A DNA stretch of 64,000 nucleotides from Halonatronomonas sp964558325. Its GTDB lineage: Bacteria > Bacillota > Halanaerobiia > Halanaerobiales > Halarsenatibacteraceae. Positions within the stretch are counted from its first letter, which is position 1, and each line of letters begins with the position of its first letter. Position numbers and translations under genes: made by a program. Location of the stretch: assembly GCA_964558325.1 (NCBI GenBank), contig CAZLCX010000001.1, forward strand, positions 93,554 to 157,553, read 5' to 3'. The notes beneath the pieces were generated by a model. That model searched no databases, was not told the origin of the DNA, and worked only from the letters and a program-made list of their open reading frames with translations. This document shows, in pieces, positions 1-8,297 of the stretch.

Positions 1-240
1 ATCGAAATCTTTTAAAAGCCCTGTCATATCATCATTAAATACACATTCAGCAGTCTTATCACAGTGGAAACAGGCAGTGCAGGCCCTTATATTCATAGTA
101 AAGGGCTTGATAAATTTTTCAGATATTTCTATATTTTCTTTTTCAGCTTTTTCTTTACAGCCATCTACAATTTTATCCAGCATAAAACTACTATTGCTAT
201 TAGAACGGGGACTTCCCTTGATTGCAAGTAAATTTAACAT
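1..240 (-). CDS. Iron-sulfur flavoprotein / NADPH-dependent FMN reductase family, N-terminal part
   Basis: Partial gene running leftward out of the window; 80 codons are visible from an ATG at 238-240, with AGGAGG about 10 bases upstream (250-255). The protein opens with the flavodoxin-like FMN-binding pattern KGSPRSNSNS. It then shows a Cys cluster ACTACFHC at about residues 57-64, typical of the Isf/FMN-reductase group that binds FMN and sometimes a [4Fe-4S] cluster. Family members are small soluble flavoproteins of about 180-210 residues used in anaerobic redox chemistry. The specific substrate cannot be told, and the C-terminus lies outside the window. It is transcribed from its own strong promoter and lies downstream of kamA on the same strand, so some read-through is possible. 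Confidence 0.75.
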   Translation of the reverse strand, partial: MLNLLAIKGSPRSNSNSSFMLDKIVDGCKEKAEKENIEISEKFIKPFTMNIRACTACFHCDKTAECVFNDDMTGLLKDFD

Positions 241-268
241 CTGCTATAACCTCCTATCGATTAATCTA

Positions 269-297
269 ATTGTATAGGCATAGCCTTATAATGTCAA
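269..297 (-). promoter_or_regulatory. SigmaA promoter of the flavoprotein gene
   Basis: On the minus strand, TTGACA (292-297), a 17-base spacer and TACAAT (269-274) lie about 30 bases upstream of the flavoprotein start. This is a near-perfect housekeeping promoter. It separates this gene transcriptionally from kamA upstream. Confidence 0.75.
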
Positions 298-327
298 CAA
301 TCAGGGAAATCCCCTTTATAAATTAAT

Positions 328-1542
328 TTATTTTAGATTATCTTTTTCAGTATCTAAACTATATTTATCATTTTCTGCTAATAAGCTTACACCACCAGTA
401 TATTCTGGAATACTGTCTTCGTCTGCTTCATAACCAGGTTCTGTATAGGCAAATATTTTTCCCTCAAAATTACGTAAGACAACTTTACCAGGTGATCTAG
501 AGATTAAATATTGAGGGTTAACAGGTATCTTGCCCCCTCCTCCTGGGGCATCAATAACATAAGTTGGAATGGCCATTCCAGTTGTATGCTGCCTTAATGA
601 TTCGATGATACTAATACCTCTATCAACTCTAGTTCTAAAATGTTCAATTCCCTGGGAAAGATCACACTGATAAATATAATAGGGTTTGATTCTCATTTTA
701 AGCATTCCATGAACCAGATCACGCATTATTTTTGGTTTATCATTAATTCCTTTTAGGAGAACAGACTGGTTACCAACTGGAATTCCAGCCTCTACAAGTA
801 ATTTAGCCGCCCTTTCAGTTTCAGGAGTTATTTCATCAGGATGATTAAAATGAGTATTTAAATAAATCGGGTGATATTTTTTTAGCATATTTACTAGTTC
901 AGGAGTTATTCTCTGGGGCATTACTACTGGAGTTCTCGACCCAATTCTTATAATTTCAACATGATCAATTGCCCTTAATTTTTTGATTATCTTTTCCAAT
1001 TTTTCATTAGAAATTAAAAGGGCATCTCCCCCTGATAATAAAACGTCACGAACCCTGGGGGTTTCTCTGATATAATCAATGGCCTTCTCAATTTCGCCTA
1101 AAGGTAAAGCTTCATCATTTGAACCGGCAAATCTTCTCCTGGTACAATGACGGCAGTACATGGAACATTGATCAGTAATCAGTAGAAGTACCCTATCTGG
1201 ATAGCGGTGGGTTAAACCTGGAACTGGAGAATCAACATCTTCGTGGAGTGGGTCTTCCATATCTGCTCTACCAAGATTTAACTCTTCAGAAACTGGAACA
1301 GCCTGTTTTTTGATCGGGCAGTCTGGATTTTCATTATTAATTAAGCTTGCATAGTAAGGAGTTATAGCCATTCTTAATTTTCCTAAGGCCTGATTTATTT
1401 CTTTTTTTTCCTGCTTCGTTAGTTCAATAACTTTGCTTAAATGATCAACATCAGTAATTCTATTTTTTAGCTGCCAGTGCCAGTCATTCCAGTCAGATTC
1501 TTCAACATCTTTCCATAGATCAATCTTTTGATATTCTTTCAT
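328..1542 (-). CDS. kamA: L-lysine 2,3-aminomutase
   Basis: Radical-SAM, PLP-dependent enzyme that converts L-lysine to L-beta-lysine, the first step of lysine fermentation. The 404-residue product is close to the clostridial enzyme (about 416). The radical-SAM motif CSMYCRHC gives Cys126, Cys130 and Cys133. The PLP-binding segment GGGGKIP is near residue 337, followed by the conserved LRNFEG. Family C-terminal elements are present, so the gene looks intact. The ATG at 1540-1542 has GAGGGGG upstream. The gene is divergent from orr, and a near-consensus sigma-54 promoter lies about 120 bases upstream (1662-1677, minus strand). That places it in the same regulatory circuit as the kamDE operon at 6171, from which it is physically separated. 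Confidence 0.95.
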   Translation of the reverse strand: MKEYQKIDLWKDVEESDWNDWHWQLKNRITDVDHLSKVIELTKQEKKEINQALGKLRMAITPYYASLINNENPDCPIKKQAVPVSEELNLGRADMEDPLHEDVDSPVPGLTHRYPDRVLLLITDQCSMYCRHCTRRRFAGSNDEALPLGEIEKAIDYIRETPRVRDVLLSGGDALLISNEKLEKIIKKLRAIDHVEIIRIGSRTPVVMPQRITPELVNMLKKYHPIYLNTHFNHPDEITPETERAAKLLVEAGIPVGNQSVLLKGINDKPKIMRDLVHGMLKMRIKPYYIYQCDLSQGIEHFRTRVDRGISIIESLRQHTTGMAIPTYVIDAPGGGGKIPVNPQYLISRSPGKVVLRNFEGKIFAYTEPGYEADEDSIPEYTGGVSLLAENDKYSLDTEKDNLK

Positions 1543-1572
1543 TAAAAATTCCCCCTCGTATTATGTAGTTAG

Positions 1573-1588
1573 TAATTCTTAAGAATTA
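1573..1588. repeat. Perfect 16-bp palindrome in the kamA leader
   Basis: TAATTCTTAAGAATTA is a perfect 16-bp palindrome between the predicted kamA transcription start (about 1650) and the kamA start codon. It could be an operator or chance AT-rich symmetry; no regulator can be assigned from the sequence. Confidence 0.4.
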
Positions 1589-1661
1589 TCAGTTTTAAAC
1601 TTAAATTAGAGCATTATTAATTCGGTTTAGATTTTAATTATTTATCTCCACATTAATTAAG

Positions 1662-1677
1662 TGCAAGTTTTATGCCA
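1662..1677 (-). promoter_or_regulatory. Sigma-54 (-24/-12) promoter of kamA
   Basis: The minus strand reads TGGCATAAAACTTGCA, matching the sigma-54 consensus TGGCAYR-N4-TTGCA except for T in place of C at one position. The invariant GG and GC are correctly spaced by 10 bases. The predicted start is about 12 bases downstream, near 1651, leaving a leader of roughly 110 bases before kamA. A sigma-54 activator gene lies close by at 4628. Confidence 0.75.
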
Positions 1678-1732
1678 ATTAATTTTTTTGTTTTTTTAAA
1701 ACTTAAACTGGAAATTTTGGATAATTTATTGT

Positions 1733-1738
1733 TATAAT
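1733..1738 (+). promoter_or_regulatory. Possible -10 element of orr
   Basis: A consensus TATAAT lies 36 bases before the orr start. No good -35 hexamer is visible at 16-18 bases spacing, so this is only a candidate. Confidence 0.35.
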
Positions 1739-1773
1739 AGATGGGAAGCAATAATAAACTGGAGGTATAAATA

Positions 1774-2856
1774 ATGACTAAATATCCCTGTACCAATATT
1801 CATTTAGATAAGATTAGAGAAAATGCTAGACAGATGAAAGAAAAATGTGCTGATAATGGTATAAAACTTGCCGGTGTAGCTAAAGGAGCCGCCGGTGATC
1901 TTAAAGTTGCCAGGGCCTTTTTAGAAGGCGGGATAGACCAGCTTGCTGATTCAAGAATTCAAAACTTAAAAAAATTTAAAGAAGCTGGCCTTGAAGCTGA
2001 AATGCTTCTTTTAAGATTGCCCAATCCTGGCGAAGTAGAGGAAGTTATTGAATATGCAGATATCAGTCTAAATACTGAACTAAAGACTCTTAGGGCTTTA
2101 TCAAAAGCAGCCAGGTCTAAAAATAAAAAACATAAAGTTATAATTATGGTTGATGTTGGTGATTTAAGAGAAGGAGTAATGCAGGATGATCTGCCTGAAT
2201 TTTTAATGGAAGCACTGGAACTAACTGGCATAGAAGTCTTAGGTATAGGAACTAATGTAGGTTGTTACGGTGGAGTTCTTCCAACCCCTACAAATACAAA
2301 AGTTCTTGTGGATTTAAGAGATCGACTGGAAACCACTTTAAATTGTAAACTACCAGTTATCTCTGGAGGGAATACAGCCACCTTGATTTTATTAGAAAAA
2401 GATCAGCTGCCAAAGGGCATTAACCATTTTAGAATTGGTGAAGGTATAATTCAGGGGACAGATGTAACCCATCAGCGAGATCTACTTGGCTTTAACAGGC
2501 AGAATATTACCCTGACAGCCCCGATTATTGAACTAAAATATAAACCATCAGTACCTACAGGAAAGATAGGCCATGATGCCTTTGGTCAGAAACCAGAGTT
2601 TGAAGATAAAGGCACCAGGCTTAGAGCAATCCTGGAAGTAGGCCGCCAGGATGTTAGACCAGATGGAGTTAAGCCAACGATTGAAGGCATTGAAGTTATT
2701 GGTGCCAGCAGTGACCATCTCCTCCTTGATGTAACAGATGCAGAAAAAGAACTTGAAGTTGGCGATTTAATTACCTTTGAACTTGGCTATGGAGCAATGC
2801 TTTCAGCTATGACCACCAATTACCTTTATAGAAATTATCTTGATGAAGAAGCTTAA
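1774..2856 (+). CDS. orr: Ornithine/lysine racemase, alanine-racemase fold type III
   Basis: PLP-dependent amino-acid racemase of the Orr family. In clostridia the family member converts L- to D-ornithine for the oxidative/reductive ornithine pathway. The 360-residue length fits the family. The PLP lysine lies in GVAKGAAGD near residue 37, in the N-terminal barrel. SGGNTAT and FRIGEGIIQGTD in the central part are phosphate-binding/barrel segments typical of the group. It is divergent from kamA and beside a lysine fermentation operon, and no ornithine 4,5-aminomutase (oraS/oraE) is visible. I infer that it may act on lysine, feeding D-lysine to KamDE, which accepts D-lysine as well as L-beta-lysine. 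Its stop overlaps the convergent amidohydrolase by 4 bases. Confidence 0.8.
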   Translation: MTKYPCTNIHLDKIRENARQMKEKCADNGIKLAGVAKGAAGDLKVARAFLEGGIDQLADSRIQNLKKFKEAGLEAEMLLLRLPNPGEVEEVIEYADISLNTELKTLRALSKAARSKNKKHKVIIMVDVGDLREGVMQDDLPEFLMEALELTGIEVLGIGTNVGCYGGVLPTPTNTKVLVDLRDRLETTLNCKLPVISGGNTATLILLEKDQLPKGINHFRIGEGIIQGTDVTHQRDLLGFNRQNITLTAPIIELKYKPSVPTGKIGHDAFGQKPEFEDKGTRLRAILEVGRQDVRPDGVKPTIEGIEVIGASSDHLLLDVTDAEKELEVGDLITFELGYGAMLSAMTTNYLYRNYLDEEA

Positions 2857-4460
2857 TAAACTTTAACCCCATGCTGATAAGTAGCTTCAATTTCAAGATC
2901 GGATATATTTTCTGCTGGAATATTATTAGGATTTTCTGAAAGAATTACAAAATCTGCAAGCTGTCCTGGCTTTAAATTGCCTTTATAGTGGCTTTCGCCA
3001 CTTAGAACAGCACCTGCTCTAGTAAATAAATCCCAGGCCTTATCCAGTTTTAATTTCTCATTTGGTCTCCAGCCAGCAGCAGGTTTAGCTTCTTTATTCT
3101 GTCTGGTTATAGCAGTTTGAATTCCCCAGAGAGGATTGGTCGGCTCGATAGGTGCATCAGAACTACCGGCCAGGCAGGCTCCCTTATCAATCAGGCTCTT
3201 CCAGGCATATGAATTCCTGGCCAGTTCTTTTTCTACATAATCTTCAACAAAACTCCAGTCTGTAGCAACAAAAGCAGGCTGGATGGCCAGGTTCATGTTT
3301 ATATCTCCAAGTCTTTTTAACTGTTCTTTTCTAGTAACCTGACAGTGAATTAGCAAAGATTCATTTATATTGAAACCATTTTTACTGGCATTTTCCATAA
3401 CCTTTAAAGCTAAATCTAAAGCTCTATCACCGATGACATGAATGGCAGCTGTAAAATCATATTTAGCAGCGGTATTCAATAGCTTAACAAGTTTATCCTC
3501 AGATAACAATAAATCACCATAATTAGAATTGCTATTGAGATATGGCCGGCTTAATGCCGCAGTCTTAGCTCCAAGAGAACCATCTAGCATGATTTTTAGG
3601 GGCCCATGAAGCTTCCAGAAGTTGCCTTTGCCAGTCTGGCAGGAATTTTCTTTTAACCACTCAATTTCTTTTATAGAATTTACTCTTTGCTGAAGCCATA
3701 ATCTTGGGAAACTGGCATCGCTTTTGATTAGCTTATTATAGGCAGAAAGCATAGGTTCAGGATTATTTATAGCATTTAAGTCATCAGTTCCAACTGAGGT
3801 AATCCCTTCAGCAAGAAGCTTTTTACTTGCTGAGATCATAGTTTTAGTAATACCTTCTAAATCAGGTTTCGGCAGATTATTTTCTAAGAGGTTAATTGCA
3901 CTATCATAAATTCGGCCATCTGGTCGGCCGTCTTTATATCTACCAATCCGACCACTTTCTGGATCCTCTGTCTCTTTATTAATGTTAGCCAGTCTCAATG
4001 CTTTAGAGTTTAAAGCAGCAGCATGATAACAGGCCCTGGTGATTATTAATGGCTGATCGGCGACTAAACTGTCTAGTATCTTTCGGTCAGGCAGCTTGCT
4101 ATCAGGGAATTTTTGGTCATGAAGTCTGATAGCTCTTAATAGTCCACCATTATTATCTGCTTTATTTTTTGACCATTCAGAGATTACTTTTTTGAATTCA
4201 TCTAAAGACCTAATATCTGAAAGATCCAGTGCCTGGATATCTCTACCTAATTGATATAAATGGAGATGGGAATCATTAAAGCCTGCTGTTACAGTTTTGC
4301 CTTTAAGATCAATCTTAGGTAGGTCTCCCCATGCACTTAATAATGAATTTTTATCTCCTGCAGCAACTATCCTTCCATTTCTTACTAAAAAAGCAGCATC
4401 TTTTTCCCAGTCATTATATGCTTTTCTTAAATTACAGTTATAAAATAACCTATCATTCAT
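2853..4460 (-). CDS. Amidohydrolase family 3 (YtcJ/NfdA-like) metal-dependent hydrolase
   Basis: A 535-residue metal-dependent amidohydrolase with no signal peptide. The N-terminal metal motif DSHLHL is at about residues 63-68. A central Lys-containing segment precedes a His in AAIHVIGDRAL, and the C-terminal GSSDAPIEPTNP carries the metal Asp. YtcJ/NfdA-type enzymes hydrolyse N-formyl or other amide bonds, and their substrates are usually unknown. The gene runs against orr, with a 4-base tail-to-tail overlap, and has TAAGGAGG before the ATG. Its position between lysine genes suggests deacylation or deformylation of an amino-acid derivative, but this is only context. It shows no features of horizontal transfer. 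Confidence 0.75.
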   Translation of the reverse strand: MNDRLFYNCNLRKAYNDWEKDAAFLVRNGRIVAAGDKNSLLSAWGDLPKIDLKGKTVTAGFNDSHLHLYQLGRDIQALDLSDIRSLDEFKKVISEWSKNKADNNGGLLRAIRLHDQKFPDSKLPDRKILDSLVADQPLIITRACYHAAALNSKALRLANINKETEDPESGRIGRYKDGRPDGRIYDSAINLLENNLPKPDLEGITKTMISASKKLLAEGITSVGTDDLNAINNPEPMLSAYNKLIKSDASFPRLWLQQRVNSIKEIEWLKENSCQTGKGNFWKLHGPLKIMLDGSLGAKTAALSRPYLNSNSNYGDLLLSEDKLVKLLNTAAKYDFTAAIHVIGDRALDLALKVMENASKNGFNINESLLIHCQVTRKEQLKRLGDINMNLAIQPAFVATDWSFVEDYVEKELARNSYAWKSLIDKGACLAGSSDAPIEPTNPLWGIQTAITRQNKEAKPAAGWRPNEKLKLDKAWDLFTRAGAVLSGESHYKGNLKPGQLADFVILSENPNNIPAENISDLEIEATYQHGVKVY

Positions 4461-4627
4461 TATTTTTCCTCCTTATTATAATGATATCATATAAACTAGA
4501 GATTAAGAAATCTGAAAAATTTTTTGCTTTTAGAAAAATATTTTGCGCTAAAATGCAGGTATAATTCATTTTAAATTGAATAATAATATTAGAAAGCTTA
4601 TTTTTACTATTAGGGAGGAAATATCAG

Positions 4628-6109
4628 ATGGTTAAACTTGATGATATTATAATGACCGATGATGGAGAAAAGCTATTAAATAGTGAGATCTGGCAGCAGA
4701 TTGTTAATTCCCTGGATGAAGGAATGCATATAATTGACCAGCGAGGGAAAACAATTTTATATAATCGGAAGGCCTCAAAGCTTGATGGACTTGAGCCAGA
4801 AGAGGTTCTGGATAAAAATATATTTGAAGCCTTTCCCTCACTAACATATGAGAGCAGTACTCTAATGCAGACATTGAATAATAGAGAGACCTATAATAAT
4901 GAACAGCAGACTTTTGTTAATAAGAAAGGTCAACAGATAACTACTATAAACAAGACTCTTCCTTTAGTTCTAGGAAATGGCAGTAAAGCTGCCATGGAGA
5001 TTTCTAGAGATATAACTTATTTACAGGAAATGGTTGATAATTTCTCAGACTTAAGAAATAAATTTTACAAAAGTAAAGATAAAAAAACCAATAAAGTTAA
5101 AGATAATAATACTACTTATTCTTTTAAAGATTTAATTGGCGAGAAGGAGAATTTTAAAAGATTAATAAAGTCCGGGATTAGAGCTGCTCAGAATGACTCA
5201 TCAGTTTTAATTATTGGAGAGACAGGTACTGGCAAAGAACTTTTTGCCCAGGGAATTCACAATTCCAGTCCCAGAGTAGATAAACCCTTTATAGCCCAGA
5301 ACTGTGCAGCTCTACCGAGGAATCTTTTAGAAAGTCTGTTGTTTGGAACAGAAAAAGGCAGTTTTACTGGAGCCCATTCTAAACCTGGGCTTTTTGAACA
5401 GGCTGAGGGAGGAACAATACTTTTAGATGAGATAAATTCCCTGGATTATGATCTTCAGTCTAAATTATTAAGGGTTCTCCAGGAGGGGAAAGTTAGAAGA
5501 GTTGGCGGCCAAAAAGAGATAGATGTTGATGTTCGAATTATTTCAACTATGAATCAAAGTCCAGACCAGGCTTTTGCTGAAGGAACTTTAAGACAGGATT
5601 TATTTTATCGAATTAGTGTTGTTTCCTTTGAACTCCCACCACTGAGAGAAAAAAAGGAAGATATTCCAGTTTTAGTCGATTATTTTATATCTAAATTCAA
5701 TCAAGAGTTTGAGCAGAACTTAAATGGCATAAGTGAAAAACTTTTAAATAAAATGAAATCCTATCACTGGCCAGGTAATGTGAGAGAGTTAAAACATATG
5801 ATAGAATGTGGATTTAATTTATGTCAGGAGAGTACCTGTATTAATCTTGAAATTTTGCCAGAATATCTTCAGGATAAGTTAAACCAGGATAGTTTTTCAA
5901 GAATTAATACTTCAAAGAGGTTAGAACAACTTCCCTCAGTTAAAGAACTTCAATCCCTACCAGAATATCTTGAAAAGGTAGAGATAGAGCTAATCAGAGA
6001 GGCTTTAAAAATTACTGGCAATAATATAACTAAAGCTGCTGAAGAATTAGATTTATCCAGACAGTCTCTCCAGTATAAATTAAAAAAATATAACATTGAA
6101 GTTAAATAA
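4628..6109 (+). CDS. Sigma-54-dependent transcriptional activator (PAS-AAA+-Fis), RocR-like
   Basis: An enhancer-binding protein that activates RNA polymerase carrying sigma-54. Visible domains are an N-terminal PAS sensor (about residues 15-125), an AAA+ domain with Walker A GETGTGKE near residue 197, the sigma-54-contact loop GSFTGA near residue 244 and Walker B GGTILLDEI, and a C-terminal Fis-type helix-turn-helix (about 455-490). RocR-type proteins with one PAS domain commonly control amino-acid catabolism. The operon starting 60 bases downstream has a near-consensus sigma-54 promoter and so does kamA. The simplest reading is a lysine- or metabolite-responsive activator of both. The ligand is not known. 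The ATG is preceded by AGGGAGGAAA. Confidence 0.88.
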   Translation: MVKLDDIIMTDDGEKLLNSEIWQQIVNSLDEGMHIIDQRGKTILYNRKASKLDGLEPEEVLDKNIFEAFPSLTYESSTLMQTLNNRETYNNEQQTFVNKKGQQITTINKTLPLVLGNGSKAAMEISRDITYLQEMVDNFSDLRNKFYKSKDKKTNKVKDNNTTYSFKDLIGEKENFKRLIKSGIRAAQNDSSVLIIGETGTGKELFAQGIHNSSPRVDKPFIAQNCAALPRNLLESLLFGTEKGSFTGAHSKPGLFEQAEGGTILLDEINSLDYDLQSKLLRVLQEGKVRRVGGQKEIDVDVRIISTMNQSPDQAFAEGTLRQDLFYRISVVSFELPPLREKKEDIPVLVDYFISKFNQEFEQNLNGISEKLLNKMKSYHWPGNVRELKHMIECGFNLCQESTCINLEILPEYLQDKLNQDSFSRINTSKRLEQLPSVKELQSLPEYLEKVEIELIREALKITGNNITKAAEELDLSRQSLQYKLKKYNIEVK

Positions 6110-6119
6110 TCAAAAAAGT

Positions 6120-6135
6120 TGGTACAGGATTTGCA
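6120..6135 (+). promoter_or_regulatory. Sigma-54 (-24/-12) promoter of the lysO-kamDE operon
   Basis: TGGTACAGGATTTGCA matches TGGYACR-N4-TTGCA at every conserved position, with GG and GC 10 bases apart. It lies just after the stop codon of the sigma-54 activator and 36 bases before the lysO-like start. The predicted transcription start is about 6147. Any activator binding sites would have to lie within the regulator's coding sequence. Confidence 0.85.
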
Positions 6136-6170
6136 TGTTTATATAATAGAAGGCTTAGAGGAGGATTTAT

Positions 6171-7112
6171 ATGAATCTTTGGTTGATTGTGTTATTCTTG
6201 GTTGCTGGCTTCTTATTTGGATTCTGGCGCCATCAGGATAAAAAAGTGAGCAGAGTATCTGATCTTGTAATATTTTTTGGCCTGATGTTTTTAATTTTTA
6301 TCATGGGTACCAGAATAGGTGCCGATAAAGAGGTGATTGCAGACCTTGGTCAGATCGGTTTTCAGGCCTTTATTATTGCTGTTGGTGCTATTGCAGGCAG
6401 CGTATTATTTCTTTATTTATTTTCATTTTATTTAAAGGCTGCCCTGGACCATAAAGATGGTTCAGTTGATGGATATAAAGAGATGGTTGCAGCTGAAAAT
6501 GGTGGGGCATTAAAATTAACTGGTCAGATAATGGCTATTGTAATCTCAGGTTTATTTATTGGCTGGTTATTTTTTCCCCAATCAATACTGCCATTATTAG
6601 AAAACTTAACTGTCGCCGCTCTGGCAATATTGCTTTTAGGAGTCGGGATAGATATTGGACAGAATAGATTGATATTTAACCAGATTAAAGCCCTGGGTAT
6701 CCGCTTAATCATTATACCTGTTTTTGTGGCAGTAGGCAGCATTTTTGGCGCTGTTATTTCCGGAACTATTATTGGCCTAGCTGCCAATGAAACAGCTGCA
6801 GTCGGGGCAGGGTTTGGCTGGTATAGTCTTTCAGCGGTAATGCTTACAGATTTACATAGTGTTGAGTTAGGTTCACTGGCTTTTTTGACAAATATTATCA
6901 GAGAGCTACTGGCATTAATATCAATCCCATTAATATCTAGATATTTTGGAGGTATTACTGCAATTGCTCCAGGAGGAGCAACTACAATGGATGTAACTCT
7001 GCCATTATTAAGAGAATCAAGCGGCGAAGCAGTTGTAATTCCAGCCTTTATTAATGGCGTGATTCTCTCAGCTTTAGTTCCGATTTTAGTTCCTTTTTTA
7101 TTGAACCTATAA
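6171..7112 (+). CDS. lysO: LysO-family (DUF340) membrane transporter
   Basis: A 313-residue integral membrane protein with about 8-10 hydrophobic segments and the DUF340/LysO architecture. An N-terminal small domain (MGTRIGAD) precedes the larger C-terminal domain with FGWYSLSAVMLTD and the conserved GGATTMDVTLP and PAFINGV segments. E. coli LysO (YbjE) exports lysine. It is the first gene of the sigma-54-controlled lysine-degradation operon. An exporter would be paradoxical here, so it may act as an uptake carrier, an antiporter or a safety valve against toxic intracellular lysine; the direction cannot be read from the sequence. The start is preceded by GAGGAGG. Confidence 0.8.
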   Translation: MNLWLIVLFLVAGFLFGFWRHQDKKVSRVSDLVIFFGLMFLIFIMGTRIGADKEVIADLGQIGFQAFIIAVGAIAGSVLFLYLFSFYLKAALDHKDGSVDGYKEMVAAENGGALKLTGQIMAIVISGLFIGWLFFPQSILPLLENLTVAALAILLLGVGIDIGQNRLIFNQIKALGIRLIIIPVFVAVGSIFGAVISGTIIGLAANETAAVGAGFGWYSLSAVMLTDLHSVELGSLAFLTNIIRELLALISIPLISRYFGGITAIAPGGATTMDVTLPLLRESSGEAVVIPAFINGVILSALVPILVPFLLNL

Positions 7113-7134
7113 TGGGATAGAATGGGGTGGTGAA

Positions 7135-8271
7135 ATGCCCGGAAAGTTAATAGATGAAATCATAATTAAAGAGAAAGTAAAGGGAGTAAAAGTTATTACT
7201 TTAATCGGTCTGGCTAAAAATGCAGGCAAAACAGTAGCTTTTAATCAACTTGTCTCAGAATTAGCCCATCAAGGTTATCAGCTTGGTTTAATGTCCTTTG
7301 GCAGAGATGGCGAGGAGATAGATGCAGTTACCAATAAAGAAAAACCGAGGATATTAATACCTCCAGGTTCTTTTTTTGTTACAGCAGAACATGTAAAAGC
7401 AGACCTGGAATCTGAATTTCAGCTTTATAAAACAACAGAGATTACTACAACTTTAGGCAGGGTTAATATTTATAAAAATACCAGTTATTTTACTAAAGAA
7501 ATTGAATTGGCCGGTGTCAATCGAATTAGTAATTTGAAAAAGATTAAAGATTTTCTGGCAGAAAGGGTTGAATATTTGCTTGTCGATGGAGCTTTAGATA
7601 GGAAAAGTTCATCCTTGCCTGGGCTATCTGATAAGACAATCCTGGCTACTGGGGCAGTTCTGGCACCAGATATTGAAGGGGTGATTGCTAAAACTTCTTT
7701 AGCAATAAAAAAGTTGCTTTTACCCCGAGTTCAATCAGAAAAAGAAAGGCATATTTATCAAAATTTATTTAATCTAAATCTTATCAAAAATAATAAGTTG
7801 CCTGGAGGCTGGCTAATTGAGTTTGAAAATCTACTGGAAGAAAAAAATTTTAAAGTTAAAAAAATCATAAAATTAAGTTCTAATAGTTCTTTTGGGGTTT
7901 CTAGAGAATTAGATGAAAAACTAAATAATTTAAGACTAGACCAGAAAACAAAGAAATCCTTAATATTATCAGGGGCATTAACAGATAGTCTGGGAAGAAA
8001 ACTCTCAGAAGATAATAGATTTAAAGATTTTAAAGTTATTATCCAGGATGGTACCAGAGTTTTTTTGGGGAAGAGATACTTAGGACTCCTTAAACGCAAT
8101 CAGATAAAACTTGAAGTGATAAATAAGATTAAACTGGCTGCGATTACAGTTAATCCCCATAATCCCGAAGGAAGAAATTTAGATTCAAATAAATTAAGAG
8201 GGGAACTAGTAAAGTCATTCCCAGATATTCCTATTTATGATGTAAAATCAGCAGATTATTATGACAATTAA
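7135..8271 (+). CDS. kamB: Lysine 5,6-aminomutase reactivase subunit KamB-like P-loop protein
   Basis: A 378-residue soluble protein with a Walker A-like loop GLAKNAGKT at residues 25-33 and otherwise low-complexity Lys/Leu-rich sequence. It sits directly upstream of kamD and kamE. In clostridial lysine clusters this position holds KamB, one of two proteins proposed to reactivate the B12 enzyme lysine 5,6-aminomutase by exchanging damaged cobalamin. The assignment rests on position, length and the P-loop. The usual partner KamC, a MutS-like ATPase, is not found between here and kamD or elsewhere in the window, so either it is encoded elsewhere or this protein works alone. The start is preceded by GGGGTGGTGA. 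Confidence 0.65.
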   Translation: MPGKLIDEIIIKEKVKGVKVITLIGLAKNAGKTVAFNQLVSELAHQGYQLGLMSFGRDGEEIDAVTNKEKPRILIPPGSFFVTAEHVKADLESEFQLYKTTEITTTLGRVNIYKNTSYFTKEIELAGVNRISNLKKIKDFLAERVEYLLVDGALDRKSSSLPGLSDKTILATGAVLAPDIEGVIAKTSLAIKKLLLPRVQSEKERHIYQNLFNLNLIKNNKLPGGWLIEFENLLEEKNFKVKKIIKLSSNSSFGVSRELDEKLNNLRLDQKTKKSLILSGALTDSLGRKLSEDNRFKDFKVIIQDGTRVFLGKRYLGLLKRNQIKLEVINKIKLAAITVNPHNPEGRNLDSNKLRGELVKSFPDIPIYDVKSADYYDN

Positions 8272-8297
8272 TTTATTTATATTGGAGGTTATTTAGA

